Shown in pieces: positions 8,885 through 19,052 of a DNA stretch of 61,106 nt. The stretch covers positions 1-61,106 of the forward strand of contig JAFGTP010000018.1 of the NCBI GenBank assembly GCA_016934035.1. The letters run 5' to 3'. A program made the translations under genes and the position numbers. Positions within the stretch are counted from its first letter, which is position 1. Each line of letters starts with the position of its first letter. Source of the DNA: Fidelibacterota bacterium. Its GTDB lineage: Bacteria; Fidelibacterota; UBA2242; JAFGTP01. The notes beneath the pieces were generated by a model. It ran no database searches. It saw only the letters and a list, made by a program, of their open reading frames with translations, and was not told the DNA's origin.

Positions 8885-9739
8885 TCAGTCCGATAAAGGT
8901 TGTAAAGTATTTTTATACCATACATTCATACTCTCAATTTCACCTGAAATATTTGTATTATTGATCAAAGTACCGCCAAATTTATATCCTTTTCGGGCAA
9001 AGGTGATATTCATACCAGCGGAATGAGACCGGGCAATGGTATACAAACATTTCATATTCCTTCTGACCATCTTTTTTTCCATCAAATCCAGTAAGATGAG
9101 GGCCAGTTTTTTGCCTCTGTAATCCGGATGCGTCGCAAAATCCGTCATTTCAACATTTTGATAGTCATAGTACATCTCAGAACTGGCAGCAGCAACCAGC
9201 CTGTCTTCATGAAAAACACCAAAATATATCAGATTTTCTTCCATTGTTTTCTTAAGATATTCAGGATCATGAATGGGAAAAGGATAGGATTGGAATACCA
9301 TCCGGTACAATTCTGAAAGTTCAGACACATAATCAACTGACAATTGTCCGATCTGAAACTTCTTGTCCACCTGGATGGTGTCCATCACCGGTTGTGAAAT
9401 GGCCAGTTTAATATTTCGGGTAATGCGTGTCTGTCTGGGAGGCGGTAATTGGGACCGGTCTGGTTTAAGAAACTTAGCCATGAAAAGCCCCTTTTCCTTG
9501 CCCTTGAAAAAGCCCGGAATTTCCGCTTCAACTCTATATTGGTCACGGATGAATGCTGTTTTCATGGATTCAGGAACCTTTGCAAAAATCTTACTGTATT
9601 GATAAATTTGGGCTATTTTCTTCAATGCTTTTGTAATATCAGTAAAGTCCGACCTGCTCAGTTTCATTAAATATATTCGATCACTGTGCTTTCCATGTTG
9701 TATTAGCGAACTGCCTAGTTTTTCAATTTTATCCATCAT
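8885..9739 (-). CDS. ablB: Beta-lysine N6-acetyltransferase (GNAT family)
   Basis: AblB acetylates beta-lysine from acetyl-CoA to give the compatible solute N-epsilon-acetyl-beta-lysine. The 284-residue length fits the family. The N-terminal third is AblB-specific (GSSLIQHGKHSDRIYLMKL). The GNAT core lies at about 140-265, with EMTDFATHPDYRGKKLAL as the acetyl-CoA-binding motif A and YTIARSHSAGMNITFARKGY as the family-typical C-terminal part. The ATG overlaps the symporter stop as ATGA, which shows translational coupling. A second ATG follows directly. Function is strongly supported by ablA in the same operon. Confidence 0.93.
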   Translation of the reverse strand: MMDKIEKLGSSLIQHGKHSDRIYLMKLSRSDFTDITKALKKIAQIYQYSKIFAKVPESMKTAFIRDQYRVEAEIPGFFKGKEKGLFMAKFLKPDRSQLPPPRQTRITRNIKLAISQPVMDTIQVDKKFQIGQLSVDYVSELSELYRMVFQSYPFPIHDPEYLKKTMEENLIYFGVFHEDRLVAAASSEMYYDYQNVEMTDFATHPDYRGKKLALILLDLMEKKMVRRNMKCLYTIARSHSAGMNITFARKGYKFGGTLINNTNISGEIESMNVWYKNTLQPLSD

Positions 9740-11151
9740 TTTCTTTCTAATTTTTTTAATACAAACAAAGACAAAATAAAAGTGACAAATGATGCCATTA
9801 TTCCAAAAATTGACTCATCAATCCCTTCAATGAAGGTATGTTGGGTGAATATCAGGACCAACGTCAATATTCCGCCTGTCAACATGCTTAGCAATGCAGC
9901 CGTCGGATGATGGTTTTTACCAAAAAAAGCAAAAAGCGTCGGCACCAGCAAGCCTCCGACCATAAAGGAATAAGTATGCAGTATTATCTCCAAAACCGTT
10001 GTGAAACGACTGGCAATGACAAGGGTCAACAGCCCGATAATCAGAGTCACAATTTGAGAAATTTTAACAAGTTTTGCATCAGTAGGTTTTTTCAAAAAAT
10101 ACCGTGCAATGATATCATTTACAAAATTTCCCGAAGAAGCAATCAGGCAACTGTCAGCAGTGGACATGATTGCCGAAAAATATGCTGATATTATTATTCC
10201 TGTAATACCTATGGGAAGAACATCCTTCAGAAGCATCGGCAACCCCATTTCTGCTTCGACATTAGGAAAAAATACCCTGGCAACCATTCCAAGAACAACC
10301 CCAAGAAAAGCCATAACCGGGTATTCCAGCAAACCGGCGATGTAAAAGGAAATTCGGGCATCACGAACATTTTTTGTCGCATAGATTCGCTGGTATAAGG
10401 TCATGGCAATAAACCAGATGGGAACAATTGTAAAAAACCAGTTGATAAACCGGGCCGGTGAAATATTGCCAAGGCTAAAAAATTCAGCCGGCAAACTGGC
10501 CCGTAATTGCGCCAGACCACCCACTTTTTGAATGGCAAAAGGAACACCGAAAATTGCCAGTCCGAACAATAAAACCACCCACTGAATCGTGTCCGTATAG
10601 ACAACTGCTTTGAGTCCTCCCAAAACCGTGTAGGCAATAACAACCGAAGCCATTATGAACAGTGAAAATGTCAATGGCTCCATAACAGTCAAATTGGAAA
10701 ATACGGTTCCGGCGGCCAGTTTTGCACCGGCCAAAATCTGGCCTCCCGCAAATCCCAAATAACCCAATCCGGAAATGATGGCAGCCACCAGGGCCACACC
10801 AGGGCCATAAATTTTTCTCAAAAAATCAGGATAAGTCAGCATCCCATATTTTTTATCCATCGATTTCAAACGGGGAATAATCAGAACAGCAGCCATCCAG
10901 GCCCCGATTAAACCGCTAAACAACAACCAACTGCCGGCAATACCCATCAAGTAACCAAGCCCTCCGAGTCCGATAGAAAAACCACCGCCTACATCAGTGG
11001 CGACAATGGAAATACCGATATGAACCGGTGACATGTTGCGGCCACCAACAAAATAGTCCTCGCGATTTGAATTTTTAAAATAAAAATAAATTCCGACTGC
11101 CAGCACCATTAAAAAATAGAAAACAAAAATACAGTAATCGACAAACGCCAT
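9736..11151 (-). CDS. Sodium:solute symporter (SSS family) in the abl operon
   Basis: The 471-residue protein has about 13 membrane segments. Typical SSS features are NREDYFVGGRNMS after helix 1, ATDVGGGFSIGLGGLGY, GGLKAVVYTDTIQWVVLL (the GG-AV-TD-Q motif) and IISAYFSAIMSTADS (Na+-site region). The family takes up sugars, proline, pantothenate and similar solutes with Na+. The gene lies between ablA and ablB, two bases after ablA and overlapping ablB by four, so it probably moves lysine, beta-lysine or the acetylated product. That substrate is inferred from context, not seen in the sequence. Confidence 0.9.
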   Translation of the reverse strand: MAFVDYCIFVFYFLMVLAVGIYFYFKNSNREDYFVGGRNMSPVHIGISIVATDVGGGFSIGLGGLGYLMGIAGSWLLFSGLIGAWMAAVLIIPRLKSMDKKYGMLTYPDFLRKIYGPGVALVAAIISGLGYLGFAGGQILAGAKLAAGTVFSNLTVMEPLTFSLFIMASVVIAYTVLGGLKAVVYTDTIQWVVLLFGLAIFGVPFAIQKVGGLAQLRASLPAEFFSLGNISPARFINWFFTIVPIWFIAMTLYQRIYATKNVRDARISFYIAGLLEYPVMAFLGVVLGMVARVFFPNVEAEMGLPMLLKDVLPIGITGIIISAYFSAIMSTADSCLIASSGNFVNDIIARYFLKKPTDAKLVKISQIVTLIIGLLTLVIASRFTTVLEIILHTYSFMVGGLLVPTLFAFFGKNHHPTAALLSMLTGGILTLVLIFTQHTFIEGIDESIFGIMASFVTFILSLFVLKKLERK

Positions 11152-11153
11152 GA

Positions 11154-12482
11154 TTATTCCAGCACTTTTTCATTTTCCCGCCTGGCCAGTCTTTCATTGG
11201 ATCTCGGTACCAATGATATTTTGTCCTGATTGTCCATCAGGAGTTCAGAAATACCTGTAACATTTTCTTCACTGGCACCTTCAAGATCAAAATGAAGGTC
11301 ACATTTTTCACACTGTCGGTCACAAAAAACCGGTTCATAGGAGTCCGGTTCCTTATAGGTTGTAATCACACCTTCATAATTGCGAAGTACAACTTTATTT
11401 GTTGACCATGATATCAGGTAATTGGGCATAATCGGTATCTTCCCGCCACCACCGGGTGCATCAATCACATAAGTCGGTACAGCCAGGCCGCTGGTGTGGC
11501 CGATGAGACTCTCAATAATTTCTATTCCTTTACCAACAGGTGTTCGAAAATGGTTCAGTCCTTCCGATAAATCACATTGATACAAATAGTAAGGACGAAC
11601 CCGGTTGGCAACCAACTGATGGACCAATTTTTTAATAATTCTCGGACAATCATTGACACCGGCCAACAATACCGATTGATTTCCGAGAGGGATTCCGGCA
11701 TCAGCCAATTTTGCCAGAGATTCTCTGGATGAAGCTGTTATTTCTCTGGGGTGATTAAAATGTGTATTAATCCAAAGAGGATGATACTTTTTAAAAATCT
11801 GCACCAGATTATCGGTGATTCGATATGGCAATACCACAGGAACTCGGGTACCGATTCTTATAATTTCAACATGTTCAATAGCCCGAATCTCCGATAATAT
11901 CCAATCCAGGTAATCATCTGAAAGCATCAGCGGATCACCGCCACTCAGCAAAACATCCCTGATTTGATGATTTTTTCTGATATAATTAACACCGGCTTTG
12001 ATCATGCCCCGGTTGGGAATAAAATCAACATCGCCAACTTTGCGTTTTCTGGTGCAGTGCCGGCAATACATTGCACAGACATTGCTGATGGTAAAAAGCA
12101 CTCTGTCAGGATATCGATGAGTGATTCCCGGTGCCGGACTATCTTTTTCTTCAGCCAGCGGATCAGCCATGTCATGGTCCGATATAAACAATTCCTGAAC
12201 AGAGGGAAAACTCTGTAAAAAAATCGGATCATTTTTATATTCCCGTGTCTTGATCAGAGAAAGATAATAGGGTGAAACTGAAAGAGGAAATTTATTTAGT
12301 GTTTCATCCAAATCGCGTCTTTCCTTTTCTGAAAAGTCAATTCCCGTGACTTTTTGAAAAGTATCAATGTCACGAACCAGATGTTTCATTTGCCAGTGCC
12401 AGTCTTTCCAATTTTTTTTCACGGCATCAGCGTCCATTCTTTCCGCTATTTTTTTTTGTTTTTCATTAAATATTTGCTGCAT
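11154..12482 (-). CDS. ablA: Lysine 2,3-aminomutase (radical SAM, PLP)
   Basis: The enzyme converts L-lysine to L-beta-lysine. The 442-residue protein shows the radical SAM triad C136, C140 and C143 (CAMYCRHC) followed by TRKRKVG. It has [10 protein letters not shown], and K348 in [10 protein letters not shown] is the PLP Schiff-base lysine. A C-terminal Cys group at 387, 391 and 394 matches the zinc site of known aminomutases. With AblB it makes N-epsilon-acetyl-beta-lysine, an osmolyte of salt-stressed archaea and some bacteria. It is the first gene of the abl operon, with a GGAAGGAA ribosome site before the ATG. A terminator at 12703-12735 isolates it from upstream genes. A role in lysine fermentation is less likely because no later fermentation genes are present. 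Confidence 0.95.
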   Translation of the reverse strand: MQQIFNEKQKKIAERMDADAVKKNWKDWHWQMKHLVRDIDTFQKVTGIDFSEKERRDLDETLNKFPLSVSPYYLSLIKTREYKNDPIFLQSFPSVQELFISDHDMADPLAEEKDSPAPGITHRYPDRVLFTISNVCAMYCRHCTRKRKVGDVDFIPNRGMIKAGVNYIRKNHQIRDVLLSGGDPLMLSDDYLDWILSEIRAIEHVEIIRIGTRVPVVLPYRITDNLVQIFKKYHPLWINTHFNHPREITASSRESLAKLADAGIPLGNQSVLLAGVNDCPRIIKKLVHQLVANRVRPYYLYQCDLSEGLNHFRTPVGKGIEIIESLIGHTSGLAVPTYVIDAPGGGGKIPIMPNYLISWSTNKVVLRNYEGVITTYKEPDSYEPVFCDRQCEKCDLHFDLEGASEENVTGISELLMDNQDKISLVPRSNERLARRENEKVLE

Positions 12483-12702
12483 AATTTCCTTCCTTAATTT
12501 TTTTACAAAAAAATACCCGATAGAAACAAAGATTTGTTTTTATTGACACAGACCTCTATGAAAATAAAATTAAGAGATGAATTTTAGCGTCGTTAGCGGT
12601 ATTTATTTATAGCATTTTTAATCATAACCAGTAAAAAATTACTGCCTATAATTTACAATTTTTTAGGAATTATCCAAATTTACACCAATTACAACAGAAA
12701 CA

Positions 12703-12735
12703 AAAACAGCCTTTTATGCAAAAAAAGGCTGTTTT
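12703..12735 (-). terminator. Rho-independent terminator of the barrel/repeat-protein operon
   Basis: AAAACAGCCTTTT (12703-12715) and AAAAGGCTGTTTT (12723-12735) form a perfect 13-bp stem with a seven-base loop. On the minus strand a T-rich tail follows. It lies 29 bases below the stop of the gene at 12764. The remaining spacer up to ablA must hold the abl promoter; it includes a short TTAGCG direct repeat at 12584-12598. Confidence 0.85.
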
Positions 12736-12763
12736 ATTAATAAAAAATTATAACAATTTAAAA

Positions 12764-14083
12764 CTAAAAGTAAAAACTCTGATCCAGAGCAAAATAAAAC
12801 CCCCGAGAATAATTGAACAGGCCGCCATATTGTGAAAATCCTAAATCTAAATGGTACCGGCCTTTGTGGATTCCGGTACCCAAACTCCAGGTGAATTGAT
12901 TGAATTTTCCTGTACCAAGCCCCAGGATCAGCGGCCAGGCCTGATTGGGATTATAGGTTACCACAGTCGATATTTTCGGTACAAAATCCAACCCGAATTT
13001 GTTGCTGAAATATCCATAGACAGCTGCATTTATTTTAAATTTTTCAGAAAACTGATAAGAAGCACTAAGGTTGTAACTGGCAGGTAAATGACTATTAAAC
13101 TTTTTTCCGGTGTAGGAAGAATCAGTCTGAACTGCAGCATCCAGCAAAGAATCAATGGCATCGCTAAAGAACTCCTCACTCTCCAGTTCAAGGTAATAAT
13201 CATATTCATACACCTGGGTGTTTTTGCCATCGATTTTTATCATATCAAATACGCCCCATCGTATCAAACTGATGGGGTTTTGCAATGTAATGGAAGTATA
13301 AAAATTATCATCAATCTTGCCGGTCAATCCCAGGTCGAGGGCAAAACCCAGGCCTCCTGTTCCGACTCTGGATCTGGCTTTACCGGATATTTCAAGGGCA
13401 TCGGTCCTGCTGGTAATGTATCCATCCATTTTTTCGATATCCTGATAAATCCCCCCCAGGATTAGATCAACCCCGATACCCCAATAGAGTTCTTTAAAAT
13501 ATTTTTTGTAAAAATCCTTTTTAAACCGGTGCCCTAAATAAAAGTTAAAGTTACTGTATAAAAGGGCTTCACCATCCAGGTCATCAATATGAATGAGTTG
13601 ATCAAATTGATTTCCATTCAAACCAAAATTGATAAAAGACTTGGGTAATTGGGTTTCTCCTAAACTTTCCAGGGATAAACCAAAGGCAATATTATTTCTG
13701 CTATATTTTAAAATATTCTGGGTCATTTGAAAATGCCCGTTTACTCCGTTGCTGCTGACGGCATCCAGTAAATTGTTTTTGTTTTTCACTGACAATTTGC
13801 CGCCATGAAAAAAATCCTTCATCAGCAAAGAATAACTAAAGGCATTATTCCCAAAATTTACAGCAGGTACCGATACCATGGGCAGGAAGCCGATATTCAA
13901 AGAGGAAACAGTGAGGGAATCATCAAAATAAAAGCCCAGGTTCGCCGGATTTGTCCCGATGGTTTCCCATCCTTCAACTACAGCAGAATTACTAAAAAGA
14001 TAAGCGATGCCGGGGGCATTTAAATGACTTTGGGCGAAGCAAAAAGTCAGGAGGACCGCTAATAAAAACACGATTTTTTTCAT
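12764..14083 (-). CDS. Outer-membrane beta-barrel protein (PorV/DUF5723-like)
   Basis: The 439-residue protein has a signal peptide ending LTFCFAQ. A mature N terminus with WETIGTNPANLGFYF follows, the NPA-x-LG motif seen near the start of many FCB-group outer-membrane barrels. The rest alternates short amphipathic strands with turns, and the chain ends in aromatic residues (FALDQSFYF), typical of barrel assembly signals. Exact function is unknown. It starts three bases after the stop of the giant repeat protein at 14087-17014, so the two are co-expressed and may work together at the outer membrane. Export or anchoring of the repeat protein is an inference. Confidence 0.65.
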   Translation of the reverse strand: MKKIVFLLAVLLTFCFAQSHLNAPGIAYLFSNSAVVEGWETIGTNPANLGFYFDDSLTVSSLNIGFLPMVSVPAVNFGNNAFSYSLLMKDFFHGGKLSVKNKNNLLDAVSSNGVNGHFQMTQNILKYSRNNIAFGLSLESLGETQLPKSFINFGLNGNQFDQLIHIDDLDGEALLYSNFNFYLGHRFKKDFYKKYFKELYWGIGVDLILGGIYQDIEKMDGYITSRTDALEISGKARSRVGTGGLGFALDLGLTGKIDDNFYTSITLQNPISLIRWGVFDMIKIDGKNTQVYEYDYYLELESEEFFSDAIDSLLDAAVQTDSSYTGKKFNSHLPASYNLSASYQFSEKFKINAAVYGYFSNKFGLDFVPKISTVVTYNPNQAWPLILGLGTGKFNQFTWSLGTGIHKGRYHLDLGFSQYGGLFNYSRGFYFALDQSFYF

Positions 14084-14086
14084 GGT

Positions 14087-17014
14087 CTATTTCTCCTCTC
14101 CGTCACTCAGATCGATATGTCCAACAATGGTTCCGTACATGAATAATTTCAACCGGTCTCTGGTCAGCACTTTGATTTTTTCTCCCGGCAGAGTTGCATC
14201 CAGTTCAATTTCATTTTTAATATAGCAGGAATCTTTGAGCATATTCATTCGATCATCAATGATCTCAATTTGCTGTTCCTGAATTTGATTCCCCACGAAG
14301 CGAAAAACCATCAATGTATCCGGTTTTTTGGACGATTCAGGCAGAAAATCCGTGGTGTCCCTGGAAATCAATGTTCTTACCAGACCGGTCAGATCAAAGG
14401 AATTATCAATTTCCGAATGGATAAAAACAGAAACCAATTCATCAGGCAGGTCTGTAGTGATTTTTTCCGGATCCAATTCGATTTTGGTATCTGCATCAAC
14501 AGAAATGATTAAAGGAACCAAAACATTGATCTGGCCACCCAGGTATTGTTCCTGGTCTATTTCACCTTCACCATAAAGCCGAATATTTCCGGAAAACACA
14601 AAATTATCGGGGGCAATATTGAGCAACTGATTGGCTTCGTCAATGGTGACTATGCGAGTGGCAGGATCATCCTTTTTGATAATATGATGAACATGAACCG
14701 CTTCGGAATCTCCTTCGCTGTTACAACTGATGATTTCCATATCCAATTCGAAATCAATCCCAATATTGGTGTCAAAATGTACTTCAAGGGTTGTTTCTTC
14801 CAGGTTGATATCTTTTAATTCTTCCGGAAAGTCCGCCACTTTTTCTTCAACTTCAGCGATTTTGACTTCGATTGTATCGATGTGTCCTTTTATGCTGTTC
14901 AGGACAATATTTTCAATTTTTATATCAGCATTAACATTCTTACTGGCGTCCAGCGTCATTTCCTCACTGGTAGGAATCGATATTTTTGATTCATAATATA
15001 GAAATTCCCGTTCCTTCATGTTGGAAAAGATATAATCCTGCAGACCGATTTGCTGGTTGTATTCCATCTCTTCAGGATTCATATTGATCAAAAGTTCAAG
15101 GGGCTCTCCAGTCTGCTTATTCATGAACTCAGGTATGACAAAACTGACATCAGCATATAAACCAAAATGGTTTTCCGTATGGATATTTAATATTCCATCT
15201 TTAAAATCCGCAAGGTCCAGTTTATTATTACCGGGAAAAGAGGTGGAGTCTTCCTTGACAATGGCTTCTTCATTAAAATAGCCGGTTACACTGGAAAATC
15301 GAAGCCCGGTAATTTTAATGTCTGTGATAAAACTTTCTTCCAGGTCATAAATGCCATAGGTATCCCGGGGAACAATAATTTCTGCATCATAAGTTACATA
15401 TTGCTCTTTATCGGCCCTTTGCTGGGGGCGCAATTTATATCCGGCGAGGCTGTTATCGGCGTTGATAAACAAAGGCGTCATTCCGGGAGATACCGTAAGT
15501 GGTCCGATGGCAATAGGATTATTCGATTCATCGACGATATCGGGAATGACCAGGGTCAATGTCATATCTGCATCAATTTCCTGAATGACTTTGTTATCAA
15601 GATTTAATTCAATCGTGCCACGGGAAATCGTTGCCGATGTAATTCGGGTATCCGAATCAATATCAATTTCTCCCTCTTTTTCGATGTCATCCTGGTCCAC
15701 AATTCCTTCAAATTCTTTAAAAATGATGCTGTCGCCTTCACTGGTTCCAAAAAAGAATACTTCCAGGTCAATTCCTTGAAATTCATCAATATACACTTTA
15801 TTCGGGTCTGTCGTAAGGGTTTTCACAAAGGAATAAACCAGAATCGAATCATTTTCAGGTGTAATTTTGTAATCATCAAGCGATAATATTTTATTGATTC
15901 CGGAGATCGGTGGTATCGTCAGCGTCTCATTGAAAATTACACCACTCTGCGTCAGACCGGGTATGTTAATATTTACCAGCGATTCGACATTTAATCGGTT
16001 ATTCAGGTTTATTTTCAGATTGCCGGATTTTACGGTGGCACTGATAATCTCATGTTCGGATTCCGGCATTGCCACCGTGGATGTTGTATCAAAATTTTGC
16101 TCCGGAACAATGGCGATTGCACTACGCACAACAATATCTCGGGTTGAGACAAACATATTAAAAGATGAATTGATATTTTCACTGTTATTCATGACTGTCC
16201 TGGAACCAAAACCGCAAATTACGCCTTCAACCCGGGCAAGGATCAGATTTTCAAGGGGATGATTGCTTAACGGAATTGGAAAAACCGGAGATGTTTCACC
16301 CGGTTGAAGGGATCCGTTATAGGTTGTGGTCAGTACAACACCCTTGTCATTCATGATCTCAGTTGAATCCGGATTGCAGAAAGTGATTATAATAGGACTG
16401 CCCAGTTCCACTATCAGATCATTCAGGATTCTGACATCCATAAAACCTTCCTTGATTACCACTTTGTCAAATTCATCAAAATCTACAGGCCTGTAGATGG
16501 AAGGATATTCCGTGTTTTGGGGAATTGTGACTTCCGCGCCGTTGCCGTAAGGTGTAAAATCAAAGAGTTCCTTTAATTTTGCGGGAGTCGAACCTTTGGG
16601 CAAATTATCCCGCACTGTAGCTGGTCCCACATTGTCAGACCAGTCATCATCAAAGGGAGCAATGCTGACCACCGACATATCCATGATCACTTTTTCATCA
16701 ATATTTTCAACTGTAACATCCTCAATTGACTGGGTATAGGATTCCGTAATGTTATCGATTTTCAGGCTGTCACCAACCACTGTCCTTTCCATGCCCAAAG
16801 CATCGTTGGCAAAGGCGATGATTGAATCACCCTCCTGACTGATATAGGTCGTTACAGTAGAAGCCTTCATCATGTCCCTGGCAAAAAAAGTTTTGGTTCC
16901 CAGAGGAAAATTCAGTTCCACATCCCAGTTTGGCATTTCCGATTTACCCGGAAAATCAATGCTACACCTTTGGATCAGAATTATTAAAATTGAAGCAATA
17001 ATAGTCCTTTTCAT
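14087..17014 (-). CDS. Giant beta-rich repeat protein, probably exported, unknown function
   Basis: The 975-residue protein is not assigned to a named family. The N terminus (MKRTIIASILIILIQRCS) looks like a signal peptide with Cys17, but the lipobox is poor. The body contains a degenerate module whose core reads like GxLxIxLxNxL..V.xIPxL. Copies begin near residues 186, 323, 459, 601 and 736, a spacing of about 135-142, and a weaker one lies near 857. Two clear cores are SGNLKINLNNRLNVESLVNI and RGTIELNLDNKVIQEIDADM. The modules are acidic, strand-rich and nearly Cys-free, as expected of extracellular stacked beta domains. The gene starts with GAGG five bases before its ATG and is followed after three bases by the barrel gene. 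Confidence 0.7.
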   Translation of the reverse strand: MKRTIIASILIILIQRCSIDFPGKSEMPNWDVELNFPLGTKTFFARDMMKASTVTTYISQEGDSIIAFANDALGMERTVVGDSLKIDNITESYTQSIEDVTVENIDEKVIMDMSVVSIAPFDDDWSDNVGPATVRDNLPKGSTPAKLKELFDFTPYGNGAEVTIPQNTEYPSIYRPVDFDEFDKVVIKEGFMDVRILNDLIVELGSPIIITFCNPDSTEIMNDKGVVLTTTYNGSLQPGETSPVFPIPLSNHPLENLILARVEGVICGFGSRTVMNNSENINSSFNMFVSTRDIVVRSAIAIVPEQNFDTTSTVAMPESEHEIISATVKSGNLKINLNNRLNVESLVNINIPGLTQSGVIFNETLTIPPISGINKILSLDDYKITPENDSILVYSFVKTLTTDPNKVYIDEFQGIDLEVFFFGTSEGDSIIFKEFEGIVDQDDIEKEGEIDIDSDTRITSATISRGTIELNLDNKVIQEIDADMTLTLVIPDIVDESNNPIAIGPLTVSPGMTPLFINADNSLAGYKLRPQQRADKEQYVTYDAEIIVPRDTYGIYDLEESFITDIKITGLRFSSVTGYFNEEAIVKEDSTSFPGNNKLDLADFKDGILNIHTENHFGLYADVSFVIPEFMNKQTGEPLELLINMNPEEMEYNQQIGLQDYIFSNMKEREFLYYESKISIPTSEEMTLDASKNVNADIKIENIVLNSIKGHIDTIEVKIAEVEEKVADFPEELKDINLEETTLEVHFDTNIGIDFELDMEIISCNSEGDSEAVHVHHIIKKDDPATRIVTIDEANQLLNIAPDNFVFSGNIRLYGEGEIDQEQYLGGQINVLVPLIISVDADTKIELDPEKITTDLPDELVSVFIHSEIDNSFDLTGLVRTLISRDTTDFLPESSKKPDTLMVFRFVGNQIQEQQIEIIDDRMNMLKDSCYIKNEIELDATLPGEKIKVLTRDRLKLFMYGTIVGHIDLSDGEEK

Positions 17015-17152
17015 TCAATCCTCATTATTATTTCAGTGGATATAATTTATGGTATGCTTCTGTAAATATCTAGAAGGTATAAATAATAATATAGAAAATG
17101 AGAGCCCTTCAATGGAAATCAGCCCAGAAATATGGAAAATATTGATATGAAT

Positions 17153-19045
17153 CTATTTTGACCAGTTTTTCAGGATAGTGGTATAGATACTTTCGGAATC
17201 AAGGCCAATTTCCCGCAGTAATTCATCCCTTGTCCCCTGTGTCACAAAAGTGTCGGGAATACCAAAATTGATAACCTGGATTTTTGAATCATGGCTGCTG
17301 AAAAACCGGGCCACCATGGTCCCCAATCCGCCGATTTCAGAATTTTCCTCAAAAACAAGGACTTTTCGGTATTGATCGCCAATTTGCAACAATAATGCTT
17401 CATCCATAGGTTTCACAAAAGTTGCATGATAAACCGATGGTACCACTTTTTCAGCAGTCAATTCAGGAAGTAACCCCACAACTGTACTGGTCATACTTCC
17501 GGTAGCAATGATCGCAAGTTTTCGGCCTTCCTGTATTGTTTCCCATTGGCCAACAGGAAGGAGGTGGGCTTCTGCTTTTTCACTGAATTCATGGCACTTA
17601 TCTTTGGGATAGCGAATGGCAAAGGGAAATTCATTTTGCTCCATGGCAGTGACCATCAGGTCACGGAGTTCATTCCCATTGCGGGGTGCGGCAAGGATAA
17701 GACCCGGCACCAGACTTAAAAAACCCAGATCAAAGGTGCCGTGGTGTGTCGGCCCATCCGGTCCCACCAGTCCGGCCCGATCCAGAACAAAAACCACCGG
17801 TAATTTCTGCAGGGCCACATCATGAATGATCTGATCATAGGCCCGTTGCAAAAAGGTTGAATAGATAGCGACCACCGGGCGATAACCTTCAGCAGCCATA
17901 CCTGCTGCAAAGGTGACAGCATGCCCCTCAGCAATACCCACATCAAAATACCGGTCAGGAAATTTCTTTGCATATTCCGTCAATCCGGTTCCGGTTTTCA
18001 TGGCAGCAGTAATAAAATTTGCCCGGGGGTATTTTTCACCGATCTCGCAGGCAATTTTTCCAAAAGCATCCAGGAATCCGATGGACGGGTCCTTTTTCAC
18101 ATCAGCATCAAAAGCCGGTTTTTCAGGCCCGATTCCATGGTATTTTGTCGGGTTCTTTTCTGCTTTTTCCAAGCCTTTGCCTTTAATGGTTTTCACATGT
18201 AACAAGACCGGATATTTTAGATTTTTCAGGTTTTCAAAGACGGAAATCAGATTTTTTAAATCATGACCGTCAACCGGACCATAATACCGAAAGCCGAATT
18301 CTTCGAAAAGCACACTGGGGGCTAAAAGTCTTTTGATGGGTTTTAACAGGTATTGTCCCAGTCTTCTAAAAAAATTTCCCCCTTTGGGCAATTTTTCAAG
18401 TGTATTCCAGATTCGGTTTTTGTAGTATAAATACTGCGGATGACGAACAATTTTAGTAAAATAATTGGACATGGCGCCAACATTCCGAGAGATGGACATT
18501 TCATTGTCATTGAGTATCATGAGAAACTGTCCGCCGATTTCAGTAATGTTATTCAATCCCTCATAGGCCAGTCCGCCTGTAAAAGAACCGTCACCGATTA
18601 TGGCAACTATTTTATGATCAGACTGTTGCAGGTTCCGGACGGCTGCAAAACCGGCGGCAGCGGATATGGAGGTGCTGGCATGTCCGGCACCAAATGCATC
18701 ATAATCGCTCTCCTGGCGTTTGCAAAAACCACTGATACCACCATATTGACGAATGGTATCCATTTTTTCCCTGCGGCCTGTGATGACTTTGTGACCATAA
18801 GCCTGATGGCCGACATCCCAGACCAGTTTGTCACTGGGTGTATCATAAACATAATGCAAAGCCACTGTCAATTCGATAGCGCCGAGACTGGGGGCCAGGT
18901 GTCCCCCGGTTTTGCTGACTGTCTCTATGATGAAATGACGCATTTCTTCGCAATATATTTTTAATTCACTGAGATTAAGTTTTTTCAGGTCTGCAGGTGA
19001 ATTGACTTTTTCCAAAAATTTATATTCTGTCCGGAAAGACTCCAT
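17153..19045 (-). CDS. dxs: 1-deoxy-D-xylulose-5-phosphate synthase
   Basis: This thiamin-diphosphate enzyme condenses pyruvate with glyceraldehyde 3-phosphate, the first step of the MEP isoprenoid pathway. Its 630 residues are the normal length. Key features are GGHLAPSLGAIE (His49), GDGSFTGG (151-158) with the following LNDNEMSIS that completes the ThDP/Mg motif, Glu373 in VGIAEGHAV, and DRAGLVGPDGPTHHG in the pyrimidine-binding domain. It begins seven bases after the pdxT stop, so it is in the pdxS-pdxT operon. The ispH gene of the same pathway lies just upstream. DXP can also feed vitamin B6, but PdxST makes PLP without it. Confidence 0.97.
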   Translation of the reverse strand: MESFRTEYKFLEKVNSPADLKKLNLSELKIYCEEMRHFIIETVSKTGGHLAPSLGAIELTVALHYVYDTPSDKLVWDVGHQAYGHKVITGRREKMDTIRQYGGISGFCKRQESDYDAFGAGHASTSISAAAGFAAVRNLQQSDHKIVAIIGDGSFTGGLAYEGLNNITEIGGQFLMILNDNEMSISRNVGAMSNYFTKIVRHPQYLYYKNRIWNTLEKLPKGGNFFRRLGQYLLKPIKRLLAPSVLFEEFGFRYYGPVDGHDLKNLISVFENLKNLKYPVLLHVKTIKGKGLEKAEKNPTKYHGIGPEKPAFDADVKKDPSIGFLDAFGKIACEIGEKYPRANFITAAMKTGTGLTEYAKKFPDRYFDVGIAEGHAVTFAAGMAAEGYRPVVAIYSTFLQRAYDQIIHDVALQKLPVVFVLDRAGLVGPDGPTHHGTFDLGFLSLVPGLILAAPRNGNELRDLMVTAMEQNEFPFAIRYPKDKCHEFSEKAEAHLLPVGQWETIQEGRKLAIIATGSMTSTVVGLLPELTAEKVVPSVYHATFVKPMDEALLLQIGDQYRKVLVFEENSEIGGLGTMVARFFSSHDSKIQVINFGIPDTFVTQGTRDELLREIGLDSESIYTTILKNWSK

Positions 19046-19052
19046 TTTATAC

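Noticed and set aside
12584..12598. Direct repeat TTAGCG-TCG-TTAGCG as an operator of ablA
   Set aside because: Only two six-base copies, about 100 bases above the start codon, with no symmetry; too weak to call.
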